A stretch of 64,000 bases of DNA, taken from NCBI RefSeq assembly GCF_005747095.1, contig NZ_SWLG01000010.1, positions 1 through 64,000 on the forward strand, written 5' to 3'. The translations under genes were made by a program, and so were the position numbers. The stretch comes from Exobacillus caeni. GTDB lineage: Bacteria; Bacillota; Bacilli; Bacillales; Guptibacillaceae. Positions 8,337-17,721 of this stretch are shown piece after piece. Below the pieces are notes generated by a model that saw only the letters and a list, made by a program, of their open reading frames with translations, made no database searches and was not told where the DNA came from. The stretch's first letter is position 1. Each line of letters starts with the position of its first letter.

Positions 8337-8379
8337 AATGCCTGTCATCTCTCGTTCGGCAGATGGCAGGCATTTCTAT
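8337..8379. terminator. Bidirectional terminator
   Basis: ATGCCTGTCATCT pairs with AGATGGCAGGCAT around a short loop, with A- and T-rich flanks. It lies between the convergent monooxygenase-esterase and sensor kinase genes. Confidence 0.75.
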
Positions 8380-8395
8380 ATGGAGAGTAAACGAT

Positions 8396-9769
8396 TTATT
8401 TCTCAAGGACCTGCAGTGGCAAGAATAATTCTACCTCGGTACCCTCGTTTTCTACACTCGTTATGTTGATTTCCCCGTTTTGCTGTTTCATGATATTTTT
8501 GGCGATGGAAAGTCCGAGCCCCGTTCCTCCGGTTTCTCTGCTCCTCGCTTTATCTATTCGATAGAATCGTTCAAAGATATTTTTGACTTCATGTTCTGGA
8601 ATTCCGATCCCGTAATCTTTCACTTTGATGATAGCGTGATTCCTGTTTTTTTCTATATACAGATCAATTTTATCGTTGCTATATTTTATTGCGTTATCAA
8701 GGACAATAATGATAACCTGTTTTAGCTTCAGTTCATCACCTAATATATTTATCTCAGCATGATTGGAATGAAGCGCAATATCTCTCTTATAGACTTTTTT
8801 TAGCTGCTGTTGAATACTTTTACAGAATTGGACAAGATCGATGGTAGAGAAATCCAGGTTCGAATTGTTTTGGGTTTTCGCTAACTCTAAAAACGTGTCT
8901 GTCATCTTTTGCATGCGAGCTGCTTCTGAGTTGATCACTTGTATCGCCTCTTCAGAAAGTTCCCGGTCATCGGTTCCTCTTCTTCTGAGAAGATTTGCAT
9001 AGCTTTTAATGACGGTTAGCGGTGTTTTTAATTCATGGGAAGCATCAGAGATAAATTGCTCCTGTTTGTTGATATTAGCCTGGAGTCTGTCGATCATGCT
9101 ATTGAACGTAGAAGCCATCTGTTCCAGTTCATCCCTTGATTTGTTCTGAATGTTTATTTTTTGGGGAATGCCGCTTTGTTCAATATCTTCCATCGTTTTT
9201 ATCATACTGGAAATGGGCCTCATGATCATGTTGGATAACATTTTGCCCCCGAGAAGTGACAGGATTACTGCCAATAACATGGAAGCGGCAAGAATCGATA
9301 GCAATATATCCTTTCTGATTTCAAGACCATGCAATGTCTGGCCGATCTCAAGCGTGCCCCCGGTCAAGCTCTGCCTGTCTGTGATCGGTAACCGAATGTA
9401 TAATACCTGTTCCTCTCCGCTTGATGTCCTGATCATATCCCGTTTTACTTCTTTTGTGTTCGGGAGGGCAGGTTTGATTTTTTTTAGTAGGTAGGGTTCA
9501 TTAGTAACTTCTTCCGCAACCTGGCCGTTCGGAAGTATAACCCTGATATACGAGCCGGCTATTAAATAACTTTTTAACTGATCGTTCCTTACAGATGGGT
9601 TATTAAGTTGAACTTCTTTTAAAATGGTGTTGCCTTTTCGAGACAGTTCTTCTTCTTCCAGACCTACAGTTATTTTTATAAATGAAAAATACACGACCGT
9701 GTTGATGATCAGTAATACTAAAATGAGCCAGGCAGTGGTGATCAGATTGATTTTAGTGGTGATTTTCAT
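8396..9769 (-). CDS. Sensor histidine kinase (HAMP, HisKA, HATPase)
   Basis: A 457-aa membrane kinase. TM1 is at about residues 10-32 and TM2 at about 153-175, enclosing an extracellular sensor of ~120 residues; a HAMP linker follows. The H-box SDASHELKTPL puts the phosphorylated His at 245, with N-box LDNAIKYSN and ATP lid GIGIPEHE / TGGTGLGLSIAKN in the ATPase domain. All catalytic boxes are present. It overlaps nothing but starts only 5 bases after the response-regulator stop, with AAAGGAG inside the regulator's last codons, so the two are co-expressed. The architecture resembles ArlS-type kinases. The signal is unknown. Confidence 0.93.
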   Translation of the reverse strand: MKITTKINLITTAWLILVLLIINTVVYFSFIKITVGLEEEELSRKGNTILKEVQLNNPSVRNDQLKSYLIAGSYIRVILPNGQVAEEVTNEPYLLKKIKPALPNTKEVKRDMIRTSSGEEQVLYIRLPITDRQSLTGGTLEIGQTLHGLEIRKDILLSILAASMLLAVILSLLGGKMLSNMIMRPISSMIKTMEDIEQSGIPQKINIQNKSRDELEQMASTFNSMIDRLQANINKQEQFISDASHELKTPLTVIKSYANLLRRRGTDDRELSEEAIQVINSEAARMQKMTDTFLELAKTQNNSNLDFSTIDLVQFCKSIQQQLKKVYKRDIALHSNHAEINILGDELKLKQVIIIVLDNAIKYSNDKIDLYIEKNRNHAIIKVKDYGIGIPEHEVKNIFERFYRIDKARSRETGGTGLGLSIAKNIMKQQNGEINITSVENEGTEVELFLPLQVLEK

Positions 9770-9774
9770 AAAAG

Positions 9775-10461
9775 TTAATTCTCCTTTATCGTATAACCCA
9801 CGCCTCGTACCGTTGTGATCAATTCGGCTGAAGATCCTTCTTCCAGCTTTTTTCTCAAATAGCTAATATAAACGTCGATAATATTCGTCTCACCTTCAAA
9901 ATCATATCCCCACACGTTGAGTAAAATGTTTTCTCGAGGAACGACTTTATTTTTATTGCTTAATAAATAGGTGAGAAGTTCATACTCTTTTAGGGTTAAC
10001 TCGATTGGATGACCTGCCCTTGTCACTTCCCGGGAGTTTAGATTAACCTTTACATCCTTAACAGAAAGGATCGGGTCTGTATCTGGTATGAATTTAAAGG
10101 AGTAGTCACGAAGGCACGCACGTATCCTCGCGAGCAGCTCCTCGATCTCAAACGGCTTTGTGATATAATCATTCGCTCCCTGGTCTAACCCTGTAACTTT
10201 GTCCATCGTTTGGTTACGGGCAGTAAGAAGAATAACGGGGACTTGATTGCCAGCTTTTCTTATCCTTCTTAATATCTCGATCCCGTTTAGCCCGGGGAGC
10301 ATTACATCCTGCAATATCAGGTCGGCTTCCTGTTCCAGCGCTGCGTTTAACCCTGATCTGCCTTCATGTTCCACATGTACATCATATCCCTCATACTCCA
10401 ATTCGATTTTTAAAACTCTTGCGATATTCGTCTCATCTTCAATCACTACTATTTTTTTCAT
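9775..10461 (-). CDS. OmpR/PhoB-family response regulator
   Basis: A 228-aa regulator partner of the adjacent kinase. The receiver domain (1-120) has the acidic pair Glu8-Asp9, the phosphoacceptor Asp52 in QDVMLPG, Thr in LLTARN and Lys in ITKPF. The C-terminal winged-helix domain (~130-226) carries LTLKEYELLTYLL and the recognition-helix region DVYISYLRKKLE. Residue 51, usually Leu in LDVMLP, is Gln here, next to the phosphorylation site; this is uncommon but not disabling. ArlR-like by overall sequence. Targets cannot be read from the window; the upstream DedA-PAP2 gene is the nearest candidate. Confidence 0.93.
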   Translation of the reverse strand: MKKIVVIEDETNIARVLKIELEYEGYDVHVEHEGRSGLNAALEQEADLILQDVMLPGLNGIEILRRIRKAGNQVPVILLTARNQTMDKVTGLDQGANDYITKPFEIEELLARIRACLRDYSFKFIPDTDPILSVKDVKVNLNSREVTRAGHPIELTLKEYELLTYLLSNKNKVVPRENILLNVWGYDFEGETNIIDVYISYLRKKLEEGSSAELITTVRGVGYTIKEN

Positions 10462-10549
10462 TGTTCATCATTCCATCCTTTTGCCCTCTGAAGGCATCTT
10501 TTGATCATAAAAAAGGGAGGTAACACGTCTGCTTCGAAACGGTCGCATG

Positions 10550-11821
10550 TTATCGGGCCGTGATTCGAACGAGCTCGAAGAAAAGAAAGTTCAGAAAAAT
10601 CCATACTCCTCCATATACATATCCGCCAAGAACATTGCTGGGGAGTGCAGCAGCAGTTGAAATGTTGGCAACTGCAAGGCCACTTAACAATAAGAGTCCG
10701 GAAATCGGGAACAGTATTTGAACAACATTTCTTACGCTATGCCGGGCAAATAAATAAACACTTGTTCCAATTACGATCATGGTAATGGTTGCCAGCTTAT
10801 TCGGAAAATCTTCCAACAGAAAGGAAGTACCGACTCCAAAAGAATGCAAGAGCGACATGATTTTCTTAATTGCTCGAAAATAGAGTGGTGCACCAAGTAA
10901 AGGGATAGCCAGTAACAGAAAGTCAACAAGTCGATCGGAAGACTTTTTTATTAGAAAAACGAAGCACGCTGTGATCAAGATCGCAGACGGCACGGTAGTT
11001 TGAAGTGTCAATAGAGCATGGATCCATTTTTCTCCACTGAAAGATTGGAGGATATAAACGGTCACTTCATTAAAACGGTTAAACTCGTTGAATAGATAGT
11101 CTTGAACCATCCCTAACATCAGGATAGTAAACCCCAATAATGACAGGCTTAAAAAAGCAAGAAACACATCAGTCCTGGTTGCCGTTCGCAAACGTAACAA
11201 CAAATAATCCATTAGCATGACTAACATGTCTTTGATTTGTTTCTTATATAGCCTGAATAAGATATAAGCAATGATAATTAATAACACGATCAGTATCAAT
11301 ACAATTAAATACCGTTGTGCAGCTTGATGGAAGACTTCCCATTTTGGTCCCAATACTTTTCCAAGTGTGATAAAAGAAAAAGTCCATATCGCTGCACCGG
11401 TATAAGCAGGGATAGCGAATCTCCAGAATGAGATCCGTGAAATCCCCGATATATAGCCTGTAAAATGGCGGATGCCCGGTATAAAGTAAGCAAAAATCAA
11501 TAGCTTGCTGCCCGACCGAGCAAACCACCTGGAAACCTTTTGATAGCGAGAGGGTCCAAGATGAATGTACTTCCCGTATTTCTCCACAAGTTTATAACCA
11601 CCGCTTTTGCCGATCCAATAAGTGAGAGTAATGCTAAGAACACTTGCTGAAAAAGCAGTGATGAGTGCGAGAGGATAGATCATTTTTCCTGCAAAAATAT
11701 AATATCCAGAATAGCTCATAAAAAATTCAGCTGATATAGGCAATGCCAATAGCTCCAGGAATATGGAAAGAAATAAGATAAGATAGCTATGTTGTTCAAA
11801 GATTGAGAATAACTGTTCCAA
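10550..11821 (-). CDS. DedA-family protein fused to a degenerate PAP2 domain
   Basis: A 423-aa membrane protein. Residues ~25-160 are a DedA/VTT domain, with the family's acidic ELLALPISAEF and Arg-containing FARSGSKLLIFAYFIPGIRH. Such proteins act in lipid (undecaprenyl phosphate or phospholipid) flipping. Residues ~215-420 have the helix pattern of a PAP2 phosphatase, but every catalytic motif is changed. RPRP is replaced by SLLH, PSGH by PNKL, and SR-x5-H-x3-D by ANISTAAALPSN, while the structural VLGG remains. The domain is therefore probably non-catalytic. It lies 88 bases before the regulator on the same strand, so it may lead that operon. Confidence 0.85.
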   Translation of the reverse strand: MEQLFSIFEQHSYLILFLSIFLELLALPISAEFFMSYSGYYIFAGKMIYPLALITAFSASVLSITLTYWIGKSGGYKLVEKYGKYIHLGPSRYQKVSRWFARSGSKLLIFAYFIPGIRHFTGYISGISRISFWRFAIPAYTGAAIWTFSFITLGKVLGPKWEVFHQAAQRYLIVLILIVLLIIIAYILFRLYKKQIKDMLVMLMDYLLLRLRTATRTDVFLAFLSLSLLGFTILMLGMVQDYLFNEFNRFNEVTVYILQSFSGEKWIHALLTLQTTVPSAILITACFVFLIKKSSDRLVDFLLLAIPLLGAPLYFRAIKKIMSLLHSFGVGTSFLLEDFPNKLATITMIVIGTSVYLFARHSVRNVVQILFPISGLLLLSGLAVANISTAAALPSNVLGGYVYGGVWIFLNFLFFELVRITAR

Positions 11822-12013
11822 GAAAATGCCTCCAGATTGCAGGAACCGATTGTCCCAAATGTTCCTTTTTCATTAATTTACCACTATTTTAAAAAGTTAG
11901 TGGTTATTTAATGAAATTCTAATGTTTTGGCTTGAAGCGGAAATCAACCCACTATAGCAACAAAGTTTCCGTAAACCTTTTTTAGAAAAGAGGCCTTCCA
12001 AAAATAAAAGGGT

Positions 12014-12056
12014 ACTTCCTGATCTTTTTCGTTAAGAAGACCAGGAAGTACCGGAC
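12014..12056 (-). terminator. Terminator of the RND gene
   Basis: GGTACTTCCTG pairs with CAGGAAGTACC. Read on the minus strand it is followed by CTTTTATTTTT. It sits ~40 bases after the RND stop. Confidence 0.8.
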
Positions 12057-12092
12057 ATTAAAGGGCTTTTATTAGGAGACGGGTAGAGAAGT

Positions 12093-15000
12093 TCAACTTC
12101 CTCTCGATGCATGTGATTTGGATGTTTTTACGCCAAATCTTTTAAATTTCTTTTTTGAAACGAACCATTCATAAATAATTGGTATCACAATAAAGCTGTT
12201 TAACGTTGACGTGACCATTCCGCCGATCACAACGATTCCCAGGGTTTTAGAAATGACAGTGTCGGCATTGGTTGAGAATGCAAGTGGCAACAGGGTTAAA
12301 ACAGTAGTTGCTGCTGTAACGAAGATGGGCCTTACCCTCGACAGGCTTCCGCTTAAGATCGCTTCTTTCCTTTCCATCCCGGAGTTGATATTGCGTTCTA
12401 TTTTATCGATCAATACGATTCCGTTCGTTACCACAATGCCTGTTAACATCAATACACCGATCAATGCTGCTAAGTTCCACTGCGAGTGGAATAAGAACAT
12501 GGACAGAACGACACCGGTTAGTGCCAGTGGTATACTGATAATAACAGAGAAGGGTGCTTTCCAACCTTTAAATACAGCGCTTGTAATAATCAAGATCAAT
12601 AAGATTGAAAACGATAATGCTACCGCCATGTTGATGATCATTTGTTTCACTTGCTCTGTTATGCCGCCCAATGAATAGGTAACTCCATCTGGCAGTTTCA
12701 CATTTTCCATGCTTTGTTTTACTTCTTTTGATACTTTTCCAATATCGTTTCCTGTAATTTGAACTTTTACTGTTGCGAAAGGTTCTCCATCTCTCATGCT
12801 GATATTCTTTTGGCCAGTTACTTTTTCGATTGTTGCAAACTCATCTAATTTGTAAACTTCTCCGTTCTTTCCTTTGAAGCTTTCATTTCTTAATGATTGG
12901 TAAAGTTCTTCCACAGTTGAAGTGTTCGAGTCGTTTTTCGTTGTATGGATACCGTCGATATGTGTATCGACATTTAAAATCTGCTGGTCGATGTTCAACT
13001 CAAAATCCTGCGGGACAGTTAAATATCTGTATAATACTTTATTCACTTCGCTAGTATCGATATTCAGGGACCTGATTTTGTCTTTGTCTAACTTTACAGA
13101 TAACTGCTGGATTGGATTCTGCACATCTGCAGTTCCTATAACACTTAAGTCTTCAATTTTGATCAATTCTTTCTTTACTTGTTTTGCAGATCCAGCTAAC
13201 GTTTCTTGATCAGCACCACTTAAACTGATGTTGATCAGTGAATCGTCTCCTGTCGTATTTTGATTGGACACAGTATACACTACATCATTGGATAACTGTT
13301 TGACCTCTTTATTCGTTCTATTGATAAATTCATCGACGTTATGTTTGTCTTTTAGTTCAACAGAGATGTTAGCGATATTCGGCTGCATGATAAATCCGCC
13401 GCCCTGGTCGAAGACATCGTCTCCTTCTGGAGTGAAGCTTGCGCCGAACGCTGTTGAAAAATGCTTAACATTGTCCTTTGTCGCTAATAGATCTTCCACT
13501 TTTGCAACTTCGGTATCCACCTTATCGATCGGTGAGTTTTTTGGAAGTTCAAGTTGAATAGAGACCTGCCCTGTCTTAGCTGTCGGCAATAAGTTCACCG
13601 GAAGGGTCAATCCAAATAAAACGGCTGAAACCAATAATAACGTCGTAATGCCTAATACTGTTTTTTTCTTGTTAAATATCTTTTCCAAAATAGGCCGCAT
13701 GCGAGGTTCCAAATCGATCGACTTATCTTCTTTATAGTTCCAACCCATGTAAGTTAGTGTAGGAATAACCAATAAAGCAACAAAAAAAGAAACGATCAAG
13801 GAGATCACAACCGATAAGGCAAATCCTGAAAACGATGCGGTAACATAACCACCGACAAGGGCGATCGGTAAATACACAGCGATTGTCGTAGCGGTCGAAG
13901 CGAAGATTGCCGGCATCATCTCGCTGGCCCCAGCTGATAAAATTTCTAAACTCATTTTTCCGTCCGCATCTTTAACCTTTCGATACATGTTATCCAACAC
14001 CACAATCGAATCATCAACGATTCTACCCATGGCTACAACTAATCCAGATACGGTTAAAATATTTAACGTGATTCCTAACATCTTTAAGAAAGAAACTGTA
14101 ACTAACAGAGAGATAGGTAAAGACAGGGCGATTACTAATGTGGAACGCACCCTCCTGAAAAATAAAAACACACATAACATGGAGAAAATACTACCTAAAA
14201 TTCCTTCTCTTAATAATCCGTTTAACGATTCACTCAAGTCTTTGGATTTATCCAATAATAAATTGAGATGGACATCGCCGTTTTTGATCAAGTCCAAATT
14301 ATTGATCTTATCATTTACGGCTTTCGAGACGGTTGTGATATTCGAGGAAGGTGTTTTTAATACATTGAGTACTACACTGGTTTTTCCGTTTGTTCTGGAA
14401 ACAGTACCTGTGTCCGTTACGGATGGTGTTAATTCACCGATTTTGGATAACGGTATTTCTGTTCCGAGCCTGTTCGTTATTTTCGTGTTCTGGATGTCAT
14501 CCTTCGTGGGATTCCAGCTTGTGACGTTCAATGGGATCGCCATTGTGTCTACTAATACGTTTCCGCTTGCAGAGATCGGCAGGTTGGTGCCCAGAGATTG
14601 GTAAACATCGTTTAAAGTTAAGTTATATTTTGCTAGATCTTTTGTTCTGATTAACAGAACATACCCTTTTTTTCCTCCGCCGACTGTCCTGACTTCTTTT
14701 ACACCCGGTATCGTTTGAATCTGTTGTGCAATCTCGGTCTGTACAGTTGTTTGCAGGTCCAAATCTGATATTTCCTTTGAATCACTTGTAATGCTATAGG
14801 TCAAAATAGGAAAAGAACTGGTTGTCATCCTTGAAACTAACGGGCCATCAATATCGTTGGGCAAGGCTGCGTTCCCTAACAGTCTATTGATCTCGGTTTC
14901 TGCTTTTTTCATATCAAAATCCATCGGGAAGTACAAACTCATCGTTAATCCGCCATCGAAGGAATTTGTTTCAACGTGTGTCAACCCATCGGCCATGCGA

Positions 15001-15215
15001 ACCGTTTGTTCCATCGGCAAAGCAATTTTCTGTCTTGCTTGTTCAGCAGAATAGGAAGGAGCCCTCACTGTCACCATCAAGGTTGTATTATTGATACTCG
15101 GCAAATAATCTTTTTGCATCTGGAACGCTGAGGCGATACCCCACACACTGATCATTAACACGGTTAAAATAATTAAAGTGGACCGCTGCATCGTGCTCTC
15201 GATGATTTTCCTCAT
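12093..15215 (-). CDS. RND-family efflux permease (AcrB/SwrC-like)
   Basis: A 1040-aa inner-membrane exporter of the hydrophobe/amphiphile RND class. It has an N-terminal TM1, a large extracytoplasmic loop (~35-330), six helices, a second loop (~540-840) and six more helices. The proton-relay Asp pair in TM4 is seen in GRIVDDSIVVLDN. In Firmicutes these pumps, such as SwrC for surfactin, work without an outer-membrane channel. No membrane-fusion partner gene adjoins it, as with SwrC. The substrate is not determinable. The start ATG lies a few bases after a GGGGGTG site on the minus strand. It is a single-gene unit with its own terminator. Confidence 0.92.
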   Translation of the reverse strand: MRKIIESTMQRSTLIILTVLMISVWGIASAFQMQKDYLPSINNTTLMVTVRAPSYSAEQARQKIALPMEQTVRMADGLTHVETNSFDGGLTMSLYFPMDFDMKKAETEINRLLGNAALPNDIDGPLVSRMTTSSFPILTYSITSDSKEISDLDLQTTVQTEIAQQIQTIPGVKEVRTVGGGKKGYVLLIRTKDLAKYNLTLNDVYQSLGTNLPISASGNVLVDTMAIPLNVTSWNPTKDDIQNTKITNRLGTEIPLSKIGELTPSVTDTGTVSRTNGKTSVVLNVLKTPSSNITTVSKAVNDKINNLDLIKNGDVHLNLLLDKSKDLSESLNGLLREGILGSIFSMLCVFLFFRRVRSTLVIALSLPISLLVTVSFLKMLGITLNILTVSGLVVAMGRIVDDSIVVLDNMYRKVKDADGKMSLEILSAGASEMMPAIFASTATTIAVYLPIALVGGYVTASFSGFALSVVISLIVSFFVALLVIPTLTYMGWNYKEDKSIDLEPRMRPILEKIFNKKKTVLGITTLLLVSAVLFGLTLPVNLLPTAKTGQVSIQLELPKNSPIDKVDTEVAKVEDLLATKDNVKHFSTAFGASFTPEGDDVFDQGGGFIMQPNIANISVELKDKHNVDEFINRTNKEVKQLSNDVVYTVSNQNTTGDDSLINISLSGADQETLAGSAKQVKKELIKIEDLSVIGTADVQNPIQQLSVKLDKDKIRSLNIDTSEVNKVLYRYLTVPQDFELNIDQQILNVDTHIDGIHTTKNDSNTSTVEELYQSLRNESFKGKNGEVYKLDEFATIEKVTGQKNISMRDGEPFATVKVQITGNDIGKVSKEVKQSMENVKLPDGVTYSLGGITEQVKQMIINMAVALSFSILLILIITSAVFKGWKAPFSVIISIPLALTGVVLSMFLFHSQWNLAALIGVLMLTGIVVTNGIVLIDKIERNINSGMERKEAILSGSLSRVRPIFVTAATTVLTLLPLAFSTNADTVISKTLGIVVIGGMVTSTLNSFIVIPIIYEWFVSKKKFKRFGVKTSKSHASRGS

Positions 15216-15481
15216 ACTAACACCCCCATTACGATTAGAAACATTCGAGCAATCTAACTATATAAAACAAACCTGTAAAATCTCTTAAGGGAACATTAAA
15301 ATTCGTTAAGAATCTGACAGATGGGAGTACAGTACAAAAATAGTGGAATTCAAGGCAGCAATGTAGATCCGCTAATGAATAACAAAGTTTAAATTTTCAA
15401 TTCCGGGGAAAAGTATTATCTGGAACAATTAGGACAATGTAAAAAAGATTTCAAAAATAAAAGCGGAAGGGAGGAAGTGAA

Positions 15482-15949
15482 ATGGCCCTTAACATCGGCG
15501 ATAAAGCTCCCGATTTCGAACTGTCTTCTACAAGGAAAGAGAAGATTTCGTTATCGGATTATGAAGGGAAGAAGAATGTACTCATCGCTTTTTATCCGCT
15601 CAATTTCACCCCTGGCTGAATAACGGAACTCACCTCTTGGAAAGGGGACTACGAGAAAGTTAAGAACACCGATACCGAAATTCTGGCGATCGGCGTTGAT
15701 CACATTTTTTCGCATAACGTATTCGAAGCAAGCCTCGGAACACTTCCATATCCTTTGTTATCAGACTGGCACAAGGAAACGGTGAAGAAATACAATGTTT
15801 TTAATGAAAAAGATGAAGTTGCGATTCGCTCTGCTTTTTTAGTAAATAAAAAAGGAGAAATCGTTTATAAGAACGTTGGTTTTAATCCGAGTGATAAACA
15901 GGTGTACGAGGACTTGATGAGTGAATGTGAGAAGCTGACTACCGGCTAA
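15482..15949 (+). CDS. Peroxiredoxin with TGA at the peroxidatic Cys (candidate selenoprotein)
   Basis: An AhpC/TSA-type peroxiredoxin of 155 codons with GGGAGG upstream. The frame encodes MALNIGDKAPDFEL, then AFYPLNFTPG followed by TGA (15617-15619, codon 46), then ITELTSWKGDYEKV and continues undamaged to TAA at 15947. In this family the residue after FTP(G/V) is the peroxidatic Cys, so TGA replaces exactly the catalytic codon. A hairpin with a GGA loop starts 13 bases after the TGA (separate entry). Read-through as selenocysteine would give an active enzyme; otherwise the gene is a nonsense pseudogene. The selenium machinery is not in this window. The family call is firm, the decoding uncertain. 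Confidence 0.7.
15629..15655 (+). promoter_or_regulatory. Candidate bacterial SECIS hairpin
   Basis: CCTCTT (15633-15638) pairs with AAGGGG (15642-15647, one U-G pair) around a GGA loop, with an outer CTC/GAG clamp. Nineteen bases separate the TGA from the loop and the loop begins with G. Both fit what is known of bacterial SECIS elements, but a 6-bp stem can arise by chance. Confidence 0.45.
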
Positions 15950-15956
15950 AGGAAAA

Positions 15957-15988
15957 CAAGAGGGTGTCCCTGGGGCATCCCTCTTTCT
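15957..15988 (+). terminator. Terminator after the peroxiredoxin
   Basis: AAGAGGGTG pairs with CATCCCTCTT around a short loop and is followed by T-rich sequence, just after the stop. Confidence 0.75.
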
Positions 15989-16095
15989 TAATGTAGACAA
16001 ATTGGGCCGGGAAGTGCCGAATGAATTTAGTAGGTTAAAAGGAAAACGTTTTACTAAAGTTGAATTACATAGAAATAAAATTGGAGGTAGTCTCA

Positions 16096-16524
16096 GTGAA
16101 CGATTATATGACAACAAGAGAATTCTTGACCTCAAATCATTTTAGATCCTTTGATGATAACATCCAGCAGCTTGCCTGTTTTTTGCTGACCAGACTTTCC
16201 GTGAACGGAATGGAGTACAAGATACATAAAGCAAAAGCGAAGAACCGGTTTTCTCTCTGGGCAGATCATGCATTAGATCGAAGCCGCAACAGAGATTTCC
16301 TTACGATCTTTGTAAAAAAAGATGAACTCTTGCTATGGCCTAAACTATATGGCCTGAGCCGGAAAGCTTCAGAGGCGGAAGACTTGAAGAAAAGGTATGA
16401 TACATACTCTAAACTGGATGAGGAGTTTTTTGACCTTGCTTCCAAAGCTTATAAGAGCATTTGTACAGCAGATACTTCTATTAAAGATTTAGTTATTGAG
16501 AAAAGAGAGAAAGTCCAAATTTAA
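16096..16524 (+). CDS. Conserved-looking hypothetical protein
   Basis: A 142-aa soluble protein starting VNDYMTTREFLTSNHFRSF. I choose GTG 16096 because GGAGG lies 8 bases before it; an in-frame ATG at 16060 has no ribosome site. It is rich in charged residues and mostly helical by eye, with a paired segment LLWPKLYGLSRKASEAEDL and no membrane or export signal. No domain recognised. It stands between the peroxiredoxin and the interrupted nuclease. Confidence 0.7.
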   Translation: MNDYMTTREFLTSNHFRSFDDNIQQLACFLLTRLSVNGMEYKIHKAKAKNRFSLWADHALDRSRNRDFLTIFVKKDELLLWPKLYGLSRKASEAEDLKKRYDTYSKLDEEFFDLASKAYKSICTADTSIKDLVIEKREKVQI

Positions 16525-16653
16525 AATATCAGAATAAGTATAAACTTAGTGGTCCTCAACATTTCCTTCTGTTTTGATTCCTGGTGAAGAGCTAATGTCG
16601 GTGATGAAGCGATGGAGCAAGAACAATATGTTTATAAAAATAGGGAGGATAAA

Positions 16654-17565
16654 ATGACTAAGAATCGAGGATTTGACCCTTCATTTTTGGAAAATGATTA
16701 TTCAATACCCTTTCCCGTTTTAAACGATCGTACCGGAGAAACAGCTTTAAACGGTGGTGAGATCTTTCCTTATACCCATTTTTCTATCGTGATGAATGAA
16801 CAACGAAAATTAGCTCTTTATTGTGCACACAACATTGACCTAAACAACCACAATAATGTGAAAAGATGTAAGGACTGCTGGCATTTTGACCAACGTATTG
16901 GAGTCAGCAACCAGGTTGGAAACGATTTGTATAGAGGGGAACATGATCTCTAGGATAGAGGCCATTTAGTAACCAGGCATGATGTATGCTGGGGAGATGA
17001 TATAGAAGCAAGGGATGCAGAATATGATTCGTTTTCCTGGGCGAATATCGCTCCCCAGCATCATAAGTTCCATATGACGGACTGGGGCAAGTTAGAAAGG
17101 TGGATTATTAGCGAAACTGGAACAAAAAATAAAAAGTTGTCTGTTTTCACTGGCCCTATTTATACAGACGCAGACCGCGAATACTGTGGGTACAACAAAT
17201 CTTTAGGGTGTAACTTTAAGATTCCAGCGGGCTTTTGGAAAGTCGTTTTTTACATCGGGAAAGATAATAAATTGCGCTCTGCAGCCTTTGTTATTTTACA
17301 AGATGATTATTGGAAACAGAGAAACCAATTCAGTATATTTCATACGGATGAATACCGCCTAATGGAAAACTTTGAAGAACTTGAAAAATTTCAAGTGCCT
17401 TTAACGGAAATAACAAAGATTACAGGTATCATCTTTGACAATAAACTTTACCAGACAAATCCACTTTATTATTATGCGAATACAGCTACAATAACAGAGA
17501 ACATCGCAACACCTGAATCTTATAAAATTAACAAGCCATCCGATATAATAATAGAAAGAGAGTAA
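16654..17565 (+). pseudogene. DNA/RNA non-specific endonuclease (NUC1/EndoG) interrupted by TAG
   Basis: ATG 16654 follows GGGAGG. The frame encodes 99 codons, an in-frame TAG at 16951-16953, and then continues without other damage for 203 codons. The residues right after the TAG are Asp-Arg-Gly-His (catalytic His at codon 104), the active-site motif of the beta-beta-alpha-metal nuclease family; NIAPQ and WGKLE follow as expected. The stop therefore removes the whole catalytic domain. In many relatives the metal-binding Asn follows in FN; here the position reads FH, a second possible defect. Without read-through the product is inactive. No signal peptide is evident. Confidence 0.75.
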
Positions 17566-17569
17566 TTCA

Positions 17570-17612
17570 GAAACAGAGGGGCAATAAACATGTCCCTCTG
17601 TTTCACTTTTCT
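17570..17612 (+). terminator. Strong intrinsic terminator
   Basis: GAAACAGAGGG pairs perfectly with CCCTCTGTTTC around a 13-base loop and is followed by ACTTTTC. It directly follows the nuclease stop. Confidence 0.85.
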
Positions 17613-17721
17613 AAATTCCATGTCGAATAAATTAAGCAATCATCCCTTCTGGAAAATGTTACAATAAATGTAAACCGGTAGTTTAACAAATTACCAGTCT
17701 TCTGAATCTGGAGGGGGAAAA

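Noticed and set aside
16951-16953. Pyrrolysine at the TAG of the nuclease gene
   Set aside because: The position is not catalytic, there is no support for pyl genes in this kind of host, and neighbouring genes carry similar lesions.
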